DNA of 64,000 bases. It comes from Ashinkailepas kermadecensis. Its lineage: Eukaryota > Arthropoda > Thecostraca > Neolepadidae. This document shows, piece by piece, positions 45,088-56,295 of the stretch. Location of the stretch: contig JAOTOM010004288.1 in the NCBI GenBank assembly GCA_034440615.1, positions 124,001 to 188,000 on the forward strand, written 5' to 3'. The notes beneath the pieces were generated by a model. That model saw only the letters and a list, made by a program, of their open reading frames with translations, was not told where the DNA came from and searched no databases. The position numbers and the translations under genes were made by a program. Within the stretch, counting starts at the first letter, position 1; each line of letters opens with the position of its first letter.

Positions 45088-47439
45088 TCACTTCCGCGAT
45101 CGCTTCTTCTTCTTGTCCTTGCGCTTCTTCTCGTCGCGCTTCTTGTGGCTTCGCTTCTTCTTCTTTTTCTCGGCCTCGCTTTCCGAGCTGTCGGTCGAGT
45201 TGCGCCGACGCTTCTTCTTGCGCTTCTTGCGCTTCGCCACTTGGTCACTAGAATCTGACACGCTCGAGCTGGCAGACTCCGATTCATCGGATGTCTCTAC
45301 CAGCTTCTTGGTACGCTTTTTTTGTTTTGCAGGCGCCGGCGTCTTCTGCTCAGCACGTGCCGCAATCGTCGCGTCGTCCTTTGTCTCCGCTTCGTCTTCG
45401 GGTGCGTCATAGTCAGGCTCAAAGTGCTGTTCGTCGATGAAGGACTTTGGTCGGTCCAGCGTGGGCTTGACCTCAGTCGCTGCTGCATCAGCTGCGGGCG
45501 CCGCCACCGGAGACTTAGCCTTCTTCCGCTTGGGCTTTACCTCCGGCTCTTCTTCTTCGGAACTGGAGCTCTCCGAGACGGAGCGGCGCTTCTTGTGCTT
45601 GCGACGCCGGCCGTCACCTGACGTGCGCCGCTTCTCGGCGCGCGATTCCTTCCGCTTTCGCTTCTCGGCCGTCGCCTTCTCGCGCTCGCGTTCCAACTCG
45701 CGACGCATCCGCGCCTCGCGATCCTCACGCTCGCGCCGCTCATCGCGCCGCTCATCGTGCCGCTCATCGCGCCGCTCATTGCGCCGCTCATCGCGCAGCC
45801 GTCGCTCTTCGCGCTCGCGCCGCTCTTCGTGTTCGTGACGCTCGCGCTCTGCGCGCCGGTCGCGCCACTGGCGCTCGCCGCTGCGCGAGCGCGGCCTCTC
45901 GACGGCGCTGCGGATGCCGGACGGCCGCCGCTCCGGCTCGTCGCGACGCACGGTGATCTGCAGACTGGGCTCGGCCGGTCGCTCCGGGCTGGGCGGCTCG
46001 ATGTAGACGCGCCGTCGGTTGCCGCGCATCGCCTGCTCGGCGCGCTGCAGCGTCTCCTTGTTGACCACCGTGCGCCGTTCGTCGTCGCCGCCGCGGCGCT
46101 CCTCGCCGCGCCGCGCGCCGGCCGGCGCCGTCTGGGCGGACGGCGAGTCGTCCTGCTCCCAGCGCGACGGCGCCGGCAGGTCGGCCTCCGGAGGAGCCGG
46201 CACCGGCTCTGGTGCCGGCGCCGACGCCGGCGCCGGCGCCGGCGCCGGCGACTGCGCCGACTTCGGTCCCCGCTCCTGCTCAGACTCCGCCTCTGCCTTG
46301 GGCTCCGTCGGTGGCTCCCGCTCTGCCGACACGGCCGGCTCCGGCTGACGTGCCGGGGACTCAGAGCGGCGCGACTGCGACAGGGGCGGCGAAGATTCGG
46401 ACGTCGTCGGCGGCGGCGGCGGCGGCGGCGGCGGCGATGCCGACCGGTCGAGCTGTGTTGCGCGCGCCTGTGACGTTGAACGGCGCGCCTGTGACGTTGA
46501 ACGACGCGCCTGCGACGTTGAACAACGCGCCTGCGACGTAGAATGGCGCGACTGCGACGTAGAATGGCGCGACTGCGACGTGGATCGGCGCGCCTGTGAC
46601 GTCGAACGGCGCGCCTGTGACGTCGAACGGCGCGACAGCGACGTGGAGCGACGCGGCAGAGATTCGGCCGGTCGCTCCACCGCCGGAGAGTCATTTCCGA
46701 AGCGTGTCTCGGTCGCAGCCAGAGGCACCTCCGACTCTGAAGAGGCCGGTACCGAAGGACGACTCTGCGGTGTTCCTGTGGCCTTCGCGGCATCCACTTT
46801 CGCTCGCTTCTTCTTGACCTTCTCCTTCTTTTTCTTCTTTTCCTCCACTTCCTCCTTCTCTTTCTTGTGCTTCTTCTTGGCCTTCTCCTTTTCCTTCTTC
46901 CCGTGCTTGTCGTATTTCTTCTTAGTCTCCCGACTCTCTCGGCTCTCCCTACTCTCTCGCCGCTCTGGAGCCCTCTCCCGACTGACGTGTTTATCATGGC
47001 CACTGCTCATCCTTTCCCTCTCTCTGTCGTCGCGACTCCGACTCAACCTCTCTTGCTCCTCCGTGCCGTGCGTGGACCTTTCCCTTGGCTCCCTAATGTC
47101 CCTGATGTCTCTGATGTCTCTGATGTCTCTGATGTCTCTGATGTCCCTGATGTCCCTGGCGTCGCGCATCTCGAGGCCGCGGCCGTTCCTCGGCAGCTCG
47201 TCGCGGCCGGGGAACTGTCGCTCGCGCTCGGCCCGCTCGACCCGCTCGCGCTCTCGCTCGCGCCGCTGCCGGTCCTCCTCGCGGTAGCGCTGCAGCAGCG
47301 ACGGCGGCCCGTCGTGACGCTCCGGGCTGAACCGGCGCCTCGCCATTAGCGGCTCTGGCTCGAAGCTGCGGCCGCCGCGCTCCGAGCCGTAGCCGCGGAA
47401 CGCGTGCGGCGGTTTGGCGCCGACTGGTCCACCACGGAA
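45088..47439 (-). CDS. RBBP6-like terminal exon g
   Basis: Acceptor TCGCCAG|TTCC (phase 0) and 783 codons plus stop. It opens FRGGPVGAKPPHAFRGYG with RRFSPERHDGPPS shortly after. Next come an Arg/Glu helix, seven copies of the tripeptide DIR, a Lys/Glu coiled-coil-like stretch, about ten RRSTSQA-type heptads (46463-46655), a proline run, alternating RE/RD helices, FEPDYD (near 45404-45421) and a Lys-rich end. Multiple basic nuclear-localisation-like clusters are visible. Long antisense frames here follow from the charged repeats and are not genes. Confidence 0.85.
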   Translation of the reverse strand, partial: FRGGPVGAKPPHAFRGYGSERGGRSFEPEPLMARRRFSPERHDGPPSLLQRYREEDRQRRERERERVERAERERQFPGRDELPRNGRGLEMRDARDIRDIRDIRDIRDIRDIRDIREPRERSTHGTEEQERLSRSRDDRERERMSSGHDKHVSRERAPERRESRESRESRETKKKYDKHGKKEKEKAKKKHKKEKEEVEEKKKKKEKVKKKRAKVDAAKATGTPQSRPSVPASSESEVPLAATETRFGNDSPAVERPAESLPRRSTSLSRRSTSQARRSTSQARRSTSQSRHSTSQSRHSTSQARCSTSQARRSTSQARRSTSQARATQLDRSASPPPPPPPPPTTSESSPPLSQSRRSESPARQPEPAVSAEREPPTEPKAEAESEQERGPKSAQSPAPAPAPASAPAPEPVPAPPEADLPAPSRWEQDDSPSAQTAPAGARRGEERRGGDDERRTVVNKETLQRAEQAMRGNRRRVYIEPPSPERPAEPSLQITVRRDEPERRPSGIRSAVERPRSRSGERQWRDRRAERERHEHEERREREERRLRDERRNERRDERHDERRDERREREDREARMRRELEREREKATAEKRKRKESRAEKRRTSGDGRRRKHKKRRSVSESSSSEEEEPEVKPKRKKAKSPVAAPAADAAATEVKPTLDRPKSFIDEQHFEPDYDAPEDEAETKDDATIAARAEQKTPAPAKQKKRTKKLVETSDESESASSSVSDSSDQVAKRKKRKKKRRRNSTDSSESEAEKKKKKRSHKKRDEKKRKDKKKKRSRK

Positions 47440-48470
47440 CTGGCGACACAAACATGGCGGTCAGGAAGGACAAGACAGCGCTGAATATTTTGTTATGTCA
47501 AAATTATTCCCGTTGGTCTGGCGTCTACTAGACAATGATAACACGCCATCACGTGAAGAGATACTCAAACTTACAACGCAGGGAACAAGACACATGTTCG
47601 CAAAACAGCAATAAGAAACTATATAGTCTAAAACGACTTTGAAATATCATAAGAGCCATATGGAATATACAACATTAGACGAATTCCGAAACAATACACC
47701 ATTCTAGTATAAGTTATCTAGTCCACGGGTAACGCCGACACGGAAGTTAGTTTGAAGAAGTTTTGCTTTACATTTTACTCTGCGAAAGCCAAGCTGTTGT
47801 CTGGTGACCTTGAGTGCACCGATGCCACTCTACTTCGTTGGCGAGTATATTAGTGCAGCGATGCCGCTCTACTGCGTTGGCGCGTACATTCGTGTACCGA
47901 TGCCACTCTACTGCACTGGCGAGTATATTCGTGTACCAACGTAAGGTCAGGCATGCGTTCCGGAATTCAATTCTCGTAGAGTGGACGGTGAGCCCAACAC
48001 GTGAAAACCAGCTGTAGCCTCAAAGGAAGCCAACAATATTACACATAAAAATGACGAATTTGAGGAACGTAGTAGTTGTTAGCAGAGCTTCTCGATGAGG
48101 ACGAAGTGTTGCTGTTCCTTCGGAACCCTTCTATGATAACACATGAAGTGTTGTAAAGTTTGGATTAACTAATCTTGCTTAGCACAGTCACATTTCAAGG
48201 ACATCAATCAAGGCAACCAAAACTCTGCTTGAGGAGATCGAAACAAACGTCTAAGTGCTGGTTTCCACGCACAGTTCGGGATTCCAGGACACTGGGTGCG
48301 GCGGCGAGGCGACTTGTGCTCGCAGCCACAGCGCGCCCGCACACCGGTGCCGCGCCCGGCCGTATCCGTACCCATACCCGTACCAGCACCGGTACCCGTA
48401 CTTACGTCGTCGTACTCGGGCTGGTAGCGGCCGTTGGGCCGGCGCTGCTCATCGGCGCGGTACAGCTGTA

Positions 48471-48534
<64 letters not shown>

Positions 48535-51500
48535 TTGCTGCTGTTGCTGCTGTTGCTGCTGCTGCTGCGGGTACGCGGTCGCCGACGGCGGCGCGTACTT
48601 CTGCGACGGGTACTCGCCGCTGTACTCCGGTCCGTACCTGACGACGCCGGCCGTAAGTCACGCGCCGCACGCACACCCCTCACCAGATGGCGAGCTTATC
48701 TGCTGCTTATTGCAGATGCTTTGAGCCGGGATAATCCCCATCGGGGAATGATACGATTATCAATGCAGGGGTAACGCATAACATAAAGACGTAACAAGGT
48801 GGCGTAGGTGCCGAACGCTGTTTTGTGGGACGGGATTGAAGGCACTTTACAGGCAGAAGAGGGAGTGTCACCACATTGTTTGATTACCGGGACTAAGGAG
48901 CGTACCGACAGCGAGCTCATGTGCTACCACACTCGAAAAAGTTGAGACGGATGGACGGACGGAAAAAAGTTGAGATATCCAATCCAACGGACCATACATA
49001 CAGCCAACGTGCCAAGACCCCCCCCCCACGTGTTGCGCTGGCCCAGACTGCCACGGCCGCTCACCTGGCGAAGGGCGGCGGGTCCTGCCAGACGGGCGGC
49101 GCCGGCTCGTAGCCGAGCAGCGGCCGCGTCGGGGGCGGCGCGCTATGGTGTGACGGCGGCCCGCCGTGGTGCGCCGGCGGCGGCGCGTAGCGGCCGCCGC
49201 GGCCGGCGGCGAACGCGGCGCGCGCCGGCGCCTTGTAGAAGCCGGCCGGCTGGCCGCCCGGCGCGTAGTAGTCGCCGCCGCTGCGCGCGGCGAATTCGCG
49301 CTCCGCGTAGTCGCCGCGCGGCGGCGCGTAGTCGCGGCCGTAGTCGCGTGGCGCCGGCGCGTAGTAATCGCCGCGGAACCGCCTGCGGGCGTGAGCTGCG
49401 TTCAGAGCGGCAATTGCGGGCGTTCGGCCATCACCCGGCACGGCGATGCGACTCTGGATTCAGGCCAATCCGCGAGGACGACAAACCCGCAAGCGACGCA
49501 CCATGGCTGCGTCACGAACGCATCGCCGTCGTGATACACGTCGACAAACCAATCGACCTGGTATCTCACGAATGGTAATCTCACTTCACTATCGGATATC
49601 TACTGAATCCGGTTTTCCATTGGTGTTTGGGCTTTCGGGCGCGTCGACTGTACGGCCAATGGGCACTCGCAACAAACACCGACAGGGGCAAGGACACTTA
49701 CTTATCCATCAATGAACTCAATTACTCGTTTGTGAACCAGATAAGCCAACCACTTTTCCAGAGACGTTTACCGATTTGTAAGCATATTTACCTATAGATA
49801 AACCGACTTACCCACGAATAAACTCACAATTACGGACGGATTGAGAGGGGTCAAATTGGACAAATTCGTGCTATCATTGCCACATACCAATGGCATATTT
49901 ATGGAAAGTATCGAGCATGTTAGGCAGCGTTTGGTATTTACAGAGAATATGCGATGAACAATACCATACTATAACAAAGTTCGCTACGGACATTGTATGT
50001 AGGATCACGGGAGAAGCGGAGCTTGCAAACAGTGGAATAGCTACCATGATTAGAAGTTAATGGACGAAGGCTTACGTCCATCATTCACACCTGCATATAA
50101 ACGAGGGACAAATAGCATGTATCATTTCCATAGGCAGCAATGACGGATCTACCTGATTGATATTCGAGACAAGAGTTGGGGACGGCTGGACAAATAAAAT
50201 ATTACAGAAATTTGATGCCGATGGTTGTGAACCCCAAGAGGGAAGTGCGAGGTGTCCTGCTACTCAATAGCTCCACCGGTGCAGAAAGTACAGGTACTCA
50301 TTTACCCACAACTACCAATAAAACTGTTCAAACACACGCCAACAAGTTCGGTAAGCGCCGCAGGGACATATTGCACGGCAATCTTCAGCCCATGTTGACC
50401 AACCATTGATCAACTAAGCATCCATGCAGATCAGTTGTAATCAAAGTGTCAAAGCACGGTTCATACAGACTCACAGCAGCAGCCGAACCATCAGAAGAAA
50501 AACACTTTGGGACGATTATGACGCGTGCATGCCAAAAGATTCTGGTTACATAGCATGGTAACACAGAAAGCATGCATGTGGGGACCAAGTCATACAGAGA
50601 AGCCGAGGAAAGATAAGCTAAGATACAGAAACATAACACAGAAAGCATAAGTCTGAGGACCAAGTTACACAGGGAAGCCGAGGAAAGATAAAATAAGATA
50701 CAGAAACATAACACAGAAATCATACATCTGAGATGAACCGGGCATGCTACTTCAGACACGTGCGGTACAAACGCTGCAGGATTGATGGAGCCGTCCCCAA
50801 CTAATTTCCCCAGTCACTCTTGCCGACACCTTCCATCCGCCCACGGGAGTGTGATGGAAAATGGTCTGACACCCCATTCCATACGTGAAATGTTATGAAA
50901 TCCGTGTGGGGAGAGGGCAATGTAGGCACGAGCTAGCGGCTGAGGGGTGGCAATGTATGCATGAACCATCAGTCGCTCTAGAAGACCCGAGAATGCACAA
51001 ATTAACCATTTTGCAATTAACCGTTTTCCGCATTAACCACTGAGGAGCGATTACCGAGCTAAAAGCATATAAACCAGCACCACCGACCCTTCGCCATTCT
51101 CCTATCATTCACGAATTCAGCGTTCATGATGAAGCCCTGCTCATGTCACAGCATTAGGCCATACTGCTGACGGGTGACCAGGAGGGGAGACACTCAGAAA
51201 TAAAGCTCAGATGTGCCATCAATCAATGCATTGTACTGTGCTGCTCTTCGGTGAGCCTTTGTGTATGACGTACAGCCAAAGCGTAAGTCCTACGGATTTT
51301 AGTTAGTTATTTGGGTTTTAGGGCGCGTCGATCCTTCGGATTTTAGAGCGCGCGAACCCAACCTGATTACTTCACGCAGCGCCTACAGCTACCGTCGATC
51401 AAAGCAAAGTTAGGGACGCTCAAGCACCGGCAACCACAATGGAAATTGCATCGCCACGAGTGACAACGCCCATGCACGGAGCGAACTCGGCTCTTCTGCC

Positions 51501-54500
51501 AGGCGGCGAAGCGACAGCAGCGGACACAGACGAAGCCGCCACGGCTGACGGTCGGCCGGGCGGGCGGGCGGCGCACGACGTACCCGTACTCCGGCGGAGG
51601 ACTGGGATGGCCGGGGTGGTGTTGGTGGCAGACGTACCCGTCCGGGGGGCTGGCCGGCCGGCGGCCCGGCGACGGCAGCCGTGACAGCTTGCGCGGCGAC
51701 GGCGAGCGCAACGGCGAGATGGAGCGCCTGCGGACGGCGGACGGGTCAGCCGTAGACACACGGTACAGTGCAGTGCAGTACCCCTCACGGCACGACATAC
51801 AGTACCCTACGGACACACGGTACAGTGCAGTGCAGTACCCCTCACGGCACGACATACAGTACCCTACGGCACGGTACACAGTACCCCTCACGGTACGGTA
51901 TACAGTACCCTACGGCACGGTACACAGTACCCCTCACAGTACGGTATACAGTACCCTACGGCACGGTACACAGTACCCCTCACGGTACGGTATACAGTAC
52001 CCTACGGCACGGTACACAGTACCCATCACGGTACGGTATACAGTACCCTACGGCACGGTACACAGTACTCCTCACGGTACGGCATACAGTACCCTACGGC
52101 ACGGTACACAGTACCCCTCACGGTACGGTATACAGTACCCTACGGCACGGTACACAGTACCCCTCACGGTACGGTATACAGTACCCATAACGACAAGGTA
52201 CAACATCCCTCACGGTACGGTACAGTCTCCTGGGCGCTAAATGACCAATGCAGTCGATGTGCCCTAAAGCCCCAATAACTAACTAACGGTACAATCTCCT
52301 AACGGCAAGGTACACCATCCCAGGCGGAGCACATCTACGGTGACATTTATGGTGGGTGACAAAGAGTCTGCAGCATCCTCTGTGGATGTGGAAGGCGCTT
52401 AGGGGATACAGTGCCGTCTGTGGTGGATGCTGCGGGTCTACAATACCGCTTGTGGTAGGTGTGGTGGGTGAGTGTCTACAATACCGTCTGTGGCGGATGC
52501 TGAGGGTCTACAATACCGCTTGTGGTAGGTGTGGTGGGTGGTGTCAATACCGTCTGTGGTGGATGCTGCGGGTCTACAATACCGCTTGTGGTAGGTGTGG
52601 TGGGTAGTTTTGTGGCGATGCTGGGTCTACAATACTCTGTGGTGGGTGTCGAGGGTCTACACTACCGTCTGTGGTGGGAGGACTGTCTGTGGCGGGTGTT
52701 GAGGGTCTACACTACCGTCTGTGGTGGGTGTCAAGGGTCTACACTACCGTCTGTGGTGGGTGTCGAGGGTCTACACTACCGTCTGTGGTGGGTGTTGAGG
52801 GTCTACACTACCGTCTGTGGTGGGTGGCGAGGGTCTACACTACCGTCTGTGGTGGGTGACGAGGGGCTACACTACCGTCTGTGGCGGGTGTTGAGGGTCT
52901 ACACTACCGTCTGTGGTGGGTCGTGAGGGTCCACACTACCGTCTGTGGTGGGTGGCGAGTGCCTACACTACCGTCTGTGGTGAGTGACGATGGGCGATGC
53001 CACCGTCTGTGGCGGGTGTTGAGGGTGTACACTACCGTCTGTGGTGGGTGGTGAGGGTCTACACTACCGTCTGTGGTGAGTGACGATGGGCGATGCCACC
53101 GTCTGTGGTGGGTGGTGAGGGTCTACACTACCGTCTGTGGTGAGTGACGATGGGCGATGCCACCGTCTGTGGTGGGTGGTGAGGGTCTACACTACCGTCT
53201 GTGGTGAGTGACGATGGGCGATGCCACCGTCTGTGGTGGGTGGCGAGTGCCTACACTACCGTCTGTGGTGGGTGGCGAGTGCCTACACTACCGTCTGTGG
53301 TGGGTGACGATGGGCGATGCCACCGTCTGTGGTGGGTGGTGAGGGTCTACACTACCGTCTGTGGTGGGTGGCGAGTGCCTACACTACCGTCTGTGGTGAG
53401 TGACGATGGGCGATGCCACCGTCTGTGGTGGGTGGCGAGGGTCTACACTACCGTCTGTGGTGGGTGGCGCCCAACACCTGTGGCGGGCGGCGAGGCCGAC
53501 CGTCCGTGGCGCGGGCGACACCTACCGTCGGCGCAGCGGCAGCGGCGGACTGGCGCGCCGGCCCGGTGGCGGCGACCGGGTCAGCCGACGGCCCGGACTG
53601 CGGCTGTAGCGGCGCGGCAGCGGCGAGCGCGGCCGCGGCGACCGGCTCGACGAGCGGCGGCGCGGCGGCGGCGACCTGCGGCGCAGCGGGTCGGTCAAGC
53701 ACGGCGGCCGCCACCGGAGCCGCTACACCAGCCGACGACGGCCACGAGGCGGTACGCCGGCCGAAGCTACAGCAGTAAGCAGGCGACAACCACGTCCAAT
53801 CAACCAACCAACCATCTACCGCTGAAATGAAACCCGACTCAACTACCGTTGGACGAATCGGCAACTGCGCACAAGGCAACTACACTAGCATAGCCAGTTG
53901 GCGGGCGCGAAGTGCGACCGCGCTACAACGGCAGCTTGCACCGGATGTCCGCCCTCCCCTGCATCAGCCGCAACAAGCAGGTGCAGCCTGGCGGTCTGGT
54001 GCGACAACGCATAGACGCCACCTTGTGTGAATAATTTACGAACGAAATAATAACGAATTAATGAATCTAATGAAATAATTGCGACGTTTCCTTCACGAAC
54101 TTTCAATCGCATGCGTCCAGCACGAGCACCCAATCAACAGCGGTAAATCCAGGGGCGAGGGGATTCACCGCTGTCGGTTTGTACTCAAGATCAGACAACG
54201 CATGCTCGAGTGCCCCCCACGTCCCTCCCTGTGCCAGCCACATTTTGAGCGCCCTGGCCGGCACGGCCACCACCAGTGGGCGCGCCTGCCACAAGCCTGC
54301 CACGCTGCGCCGCCTTCAGCCGCAGCCGGTACGCCGGCGCCACAGCCACACAACAAACCGGCACTGGACCGGCGCCGGGTCGCCTCACCTGGAGCCGCGC
54401 CGCTTGATCTGGCTGCGTGGCGAGCGCGACACGCCGCGCGGCGGCGGCGAGCGCGAGTAGCTGAACGAGCGCGAGCGGCGCTTGGTGCGCCCGTCGCGGA

Positions 54501-56026
54501 TGTCCTTCTGCCGCATCAGCCGGTTGAACTCGGCCAGCGGGTCGTCGACGGTGCCGCTGCACAACGAGTGACGTCGGCGTCAGCGTGCCACGTCACCAAA
54601 CAAAATGGCCGCGCTCCAACGGCCGCCCAACTTCACCGGTTTGTGATTTGTGACGTTATTTGTGTTACATCAGTTACCTTAGAGTTACATCAGTGCTATC
54701 TCAGTGGGCACCGAGCTGGCAGTCCAAGTAGTCACCAACATCGGGGGGAGGGGGCACAAGATCGGCCAGGTCGGCTATATCCTCAGTCAGGGATATTACC
54801 AGACACTCAGACCTGGTCAAACAGCGGCCAGTTTACAACAAGGTCCAGCTCCGGCACACAAGCAAGGTCCAGCTCCGGCACCTGGTGTGGCTTAGAAGGC
54901 GAGCAAGTGCAGTTACCCCACACCCCACAAAGTTGCGATACATCCTGAAAATGGAGCCGCCACTCACCTGGGCAACGTCGCGGTCAAACTGGCGGCCAGG
55001 CTGCTGCCGCTGCGAACCAAAAATACGGCTCTCAGTGCGCGCTAATACGGCGTACAGCTGACAGCCACTCGAACAAAGCAGGCGCCTGGCGAGGATCGAA
55101 CCCTCGCCCGACAAGCACCACCCAGCGGCCACCGCCTGTCAGCCGGCAAGTCCCGCGCACACCAAACAAGCCGAACCGAGCGCGCCAAGCCGAACCCCCC
55201 CCCCACGCACCGGACGACAGTGTGTCTAAATCCATGTTTGGTTGGATGTCACATGCCAATACAAAGGTTCAAATGACAGCATAGAAGATGCTGTTAATGG
55301 TAACATGTTACACATAAGAAGGAATACAATTCGAAAATACAATTATAAATCTCAATAGTGGTGTCACAACGTATCGAAACAGACCTCAATATGAAGACAT
55401 TCATAGAATATCCATATCTTATGTCGATAGTACATGGGACCACATTGCTATAGGCGTTTAAAGATGCAAATACAAGTAAAAAAGGTGATTAGGAATGTAA
55501 GCATTCGTCTCATTAAGTGATGTTTTACACGTAAACCTCCAAGTTCAGACACATTGCCGGCCGACACCCACGGTGTGGAGCCTGGCCAAATCTGATTTAG
55601 GTCCGGCCTAAAACTTCTGCATTCATTCGTGTCCAGAGGAGGGGGGGGCGAAGCTCCACCCCTGCGCGGTGCGCGCATCCACCCACATGGAGCCCTCCCG
55701 CCACGCGGACCGCTGCCGTCTGGTCCGACACCAAAACCGACAAACCATCTGACTCCACACCGACAGGCTCCGACGACGCCCGGCCGCTACCGTCCACCGG
55801 ACACGGCCGGCGCCGTCTGACGCGTCACCGGGCGGCAGCAGCGGCACCACATGTGTCCCTCACCTGCCGTCGACGACGCTGTAGGCGATCGGCACCGCCG
55901 TGTAGCCGGGCGGCGGCACGCTCAGGTCGGCCGGCGGCACGCCGCTCCGCTCCGGCGAGCGGCGCTCCCGCGGCGAGCGCTCGCGCTCGCGCGGCGAGCG
56001 GCGATCGCGCAGAGGCGACAGCGAAC
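45088..56026 (-). CDS. RBBP6/Snama-like arginine-serine-rich protein, C-terminal part (7 exons)
   Basis: Seven minus-strand exons (163, 168, 150, 144, 318, 232 and 2352 nt) join with matching phases (2,2,2,2,2,0) to about 1,174 residues. Order: RS/RE dipeptides and a proline-rich stretch (VPPPGYT), a block DPLAEFNRLMRQKD followed by RSRSFSYSRSPP, further SP/RS repeats, a Tyr/Gly/Pro-rich region, 32 glutamines, FSPER, long R/E and K/E helices, RS heptads, FEPDYD and a lysine-rich tail. The order of proline-rich, RS, FSPER, FEPDY and poly-Lys segments matches RBBP6 (Drosophila Snama), a nuclear ubiquitin ligase linked to p53, Rb and mRNA 3' processing. The DWNN, CCHC and RING domains that would prove this are not in view. 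Another RS-domain splicing protein is the main alternative. GC-rich codons contrast with the AT-rich surroundings. Confidence 0.68.
47440..48405 (-). other. RBBP6-like intron f-g with a 39-bp tandem
   Basis: Three units of about 39 bp at 47814-47942 (each with CGATGCC-CTCTACT-CGTTGGCG). Otherwise unassigned. Confidence 0.7.
48406..48637 (-). CDS. RBBP6-like exon f with 32-residue polyglutamine tract
   Basis: Acceptor GTCGTCAG|GTAC (phase 2) and donor GACGAC|GTAAGT (phase 0), 77 whole codons. It reads YGPEYSGEYPSQKYAPP, then 32 uninterrupted Gln codons (48567-48472; CAG with scattered CAA), then LQLYRADEQRRPNGRYQPEY. Other frames of the triplet run read as poly-Leu, poly-Cys, poly-Ala or poly-Ser and are not real. 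The CAA interruptions suggest the tract is selected as Gln rather than being a pure slippage product. Confidence 0.78.
49065..49382 (-). CDS. RBBP6-like exon e (Tyr/Gly/Pro-rich)
   Basis: Acceptor CCCGCAG|GCGG and donor CGCCAG|GTGAGC, both phase 2, with 105 whole codons. It contains repeated DYYAP/DYAPP motifs, then histidine- and proline-rich sequence ending PVWQDPPPFA. The composition predicts intrinsic disorder. Confidence 0.74.
49383..51583 (-). other. RBBP6-like intron d-e
   Basis: Contains a 75-bp tandem (starts 50561, 50636 and 50711, each ACACAGAAA) and a 30-bp truncated hairpin-retroposon remnant (51303-51332) with near-perfect 14-bp flanks CCTACGGATTTTAG/CCTTCGGATTTTAG. The open frame just upstream of exon e (49384-49441) is intron. 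Confidence 0.65.
51584..51727 (-). CDS. RBBP6-like exon d (SP/RS-rich)
   Basis: Acceptor GTCCGCAG|GCGC and donor TACGG|GTACGT, both phase 2. It encodes RSISPLRSPSPRKLSRLP then GYVCHQHHPGHPSPPPEY. A 23/46-bp tandem array starts about 30 bp upstream of the acceptor. Confidence 0.72.
51755..52230. repeat. 23/46-bp array in RBBP6-like intron c-d
   Basis: About ten 46-bp units, each two diverged 23-bp halves built on CGGTACACAGTACC / CGGTATACAGTACC. Every half contains a small hairpin (GGTAC-NNN-GTACC type). It starts about 30 bp from the exon d acceptor. Confidence 0.9.
52232..52285 (+). mobile_element. 54-bp hairpin retroposon in RBBP6-like intron
   Basis: Flanked by ACGGTACAGTCTCCT and ACGGTACAATCTCCT (14/15). 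Starts GGGCGC and ends AACTAACTA. It landed in the end of the 23/46-bp array, since the duplicated target contains the CGGTACA motif. Confidence 0.85.
52390..53500. repeat. 32-bp array beside RBBP6-like exon c donor
   Basis: About 27 units of 32 bp at 52630-53480, built on CTACACTACCGTCTGTGGTG, with a partly regular 64-bp higher-order pattern. A related longer-period section lies at 52390-52620. Reversed, each unit contains GACGGTAGTG, close to the true donor GACGGTAGGT at 53526. Confidence 0.9.
53526..53675 (-). CDS. RBBP6-like exon c (RS-rich)
   Basis: Acceptor GCCGCAG|GTCG and donor CGACG|GTAGGT, both phase 2. The 49 whole codons are almost only Arg, Ser and Pro (SPPPRRRSSSRSPRPRSP). Just past the donor a 32-bp tandem array begins whose units repeat the donor sequence. 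Confidence 0.72.
53676..54388 (-). other. RBBP6-like intron b-c
   Basis: GC-rich near exon c, otherwise unassigned. No repeat array of note. Confidence 0.5.
54389..54556 (-). CDS. RBBP6-like exon b
   Basis: Acceptor TTGTGCAG|CGGC and donor CTCCAG|GTGAGG, both phase 2. It encodes GTVDDPLAEFNRLMRQKD followed by RSRSFSYSRSPPP. The acidic/hydrophobic helix followed directly by an RS domain is the part most like RBBP6, which has a similar helix then SFSRSKSP-type repeats. Confidence 0.78.
54557..55863 (-). other. RBBP6-like intron a-b
   Basis: GC-poor middle, GC-rich ends. AGGTCCAGCTCCGGCAC is duplicated near 54839-54883. No exon seen. Confidence 0.5.
55864..56026 (-). CDS. RBBP6-like exon a (first visible)
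   Basis: Acceptor TTCGGCAG|GT (phase 1) and donor GGCAG|GTGAGG (phase 2). Its 53 whole codons read SLSPLRDRRSPRERERSP, then a proline-rich segment with ADLSVPPPGY and a hydrophobic end IAYSVVDG. The upstream exon was not found in the window. Confidence 0.7.
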
Positions 56027-56295
56027 CTGCCGAACAGAAGGGCAGCGTTCCAGTTTACCTGGCGGGGCGGCAGAGAGGCGCTCCGGCAGGCTACGTTGCC
56101 AGCCGGAAGAGCCTCGAGTGCTCTCAGGACGCTCGCCGCAGCAGGGGCTGGTGCCGTCGCCTTTTCGTGCCGAAATCGCGCGCGGCCGCTCGCGACCCGT
56201 TGCCGGCTGTACGTGACGCGACGTGCTGTGCCGCGGCGTGCTATGTGATTCCACGCGTCATGCCATGACATCAGTGGCTTCAGTGGTAACAGTGG

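Noticed and set aside
45113..47349. Long plus-strand and alternative minus-strand frames over the RBBP6-like terminal exon
   Set aside because: They are shadows of highly biased Arg/Ser/Glu/Lys codons; only the minus frame with matching splice phases and domain-like order is supported.
48434..48774. Poly-Cys, poly-Leu, poly-Ala and poly-Ser frames across the CTG/CAG tract
   Set aside because: Only the Gln frame joins neighbouring exons in phase.
51768..53830. Plus-strand frames of 120-209 codons in the intronic arrays
   Set aside because: Generated by 23/46-bp and 32-bp tandem repeats; the peptide cycles through all three frames, as expected of a non-triplet period.
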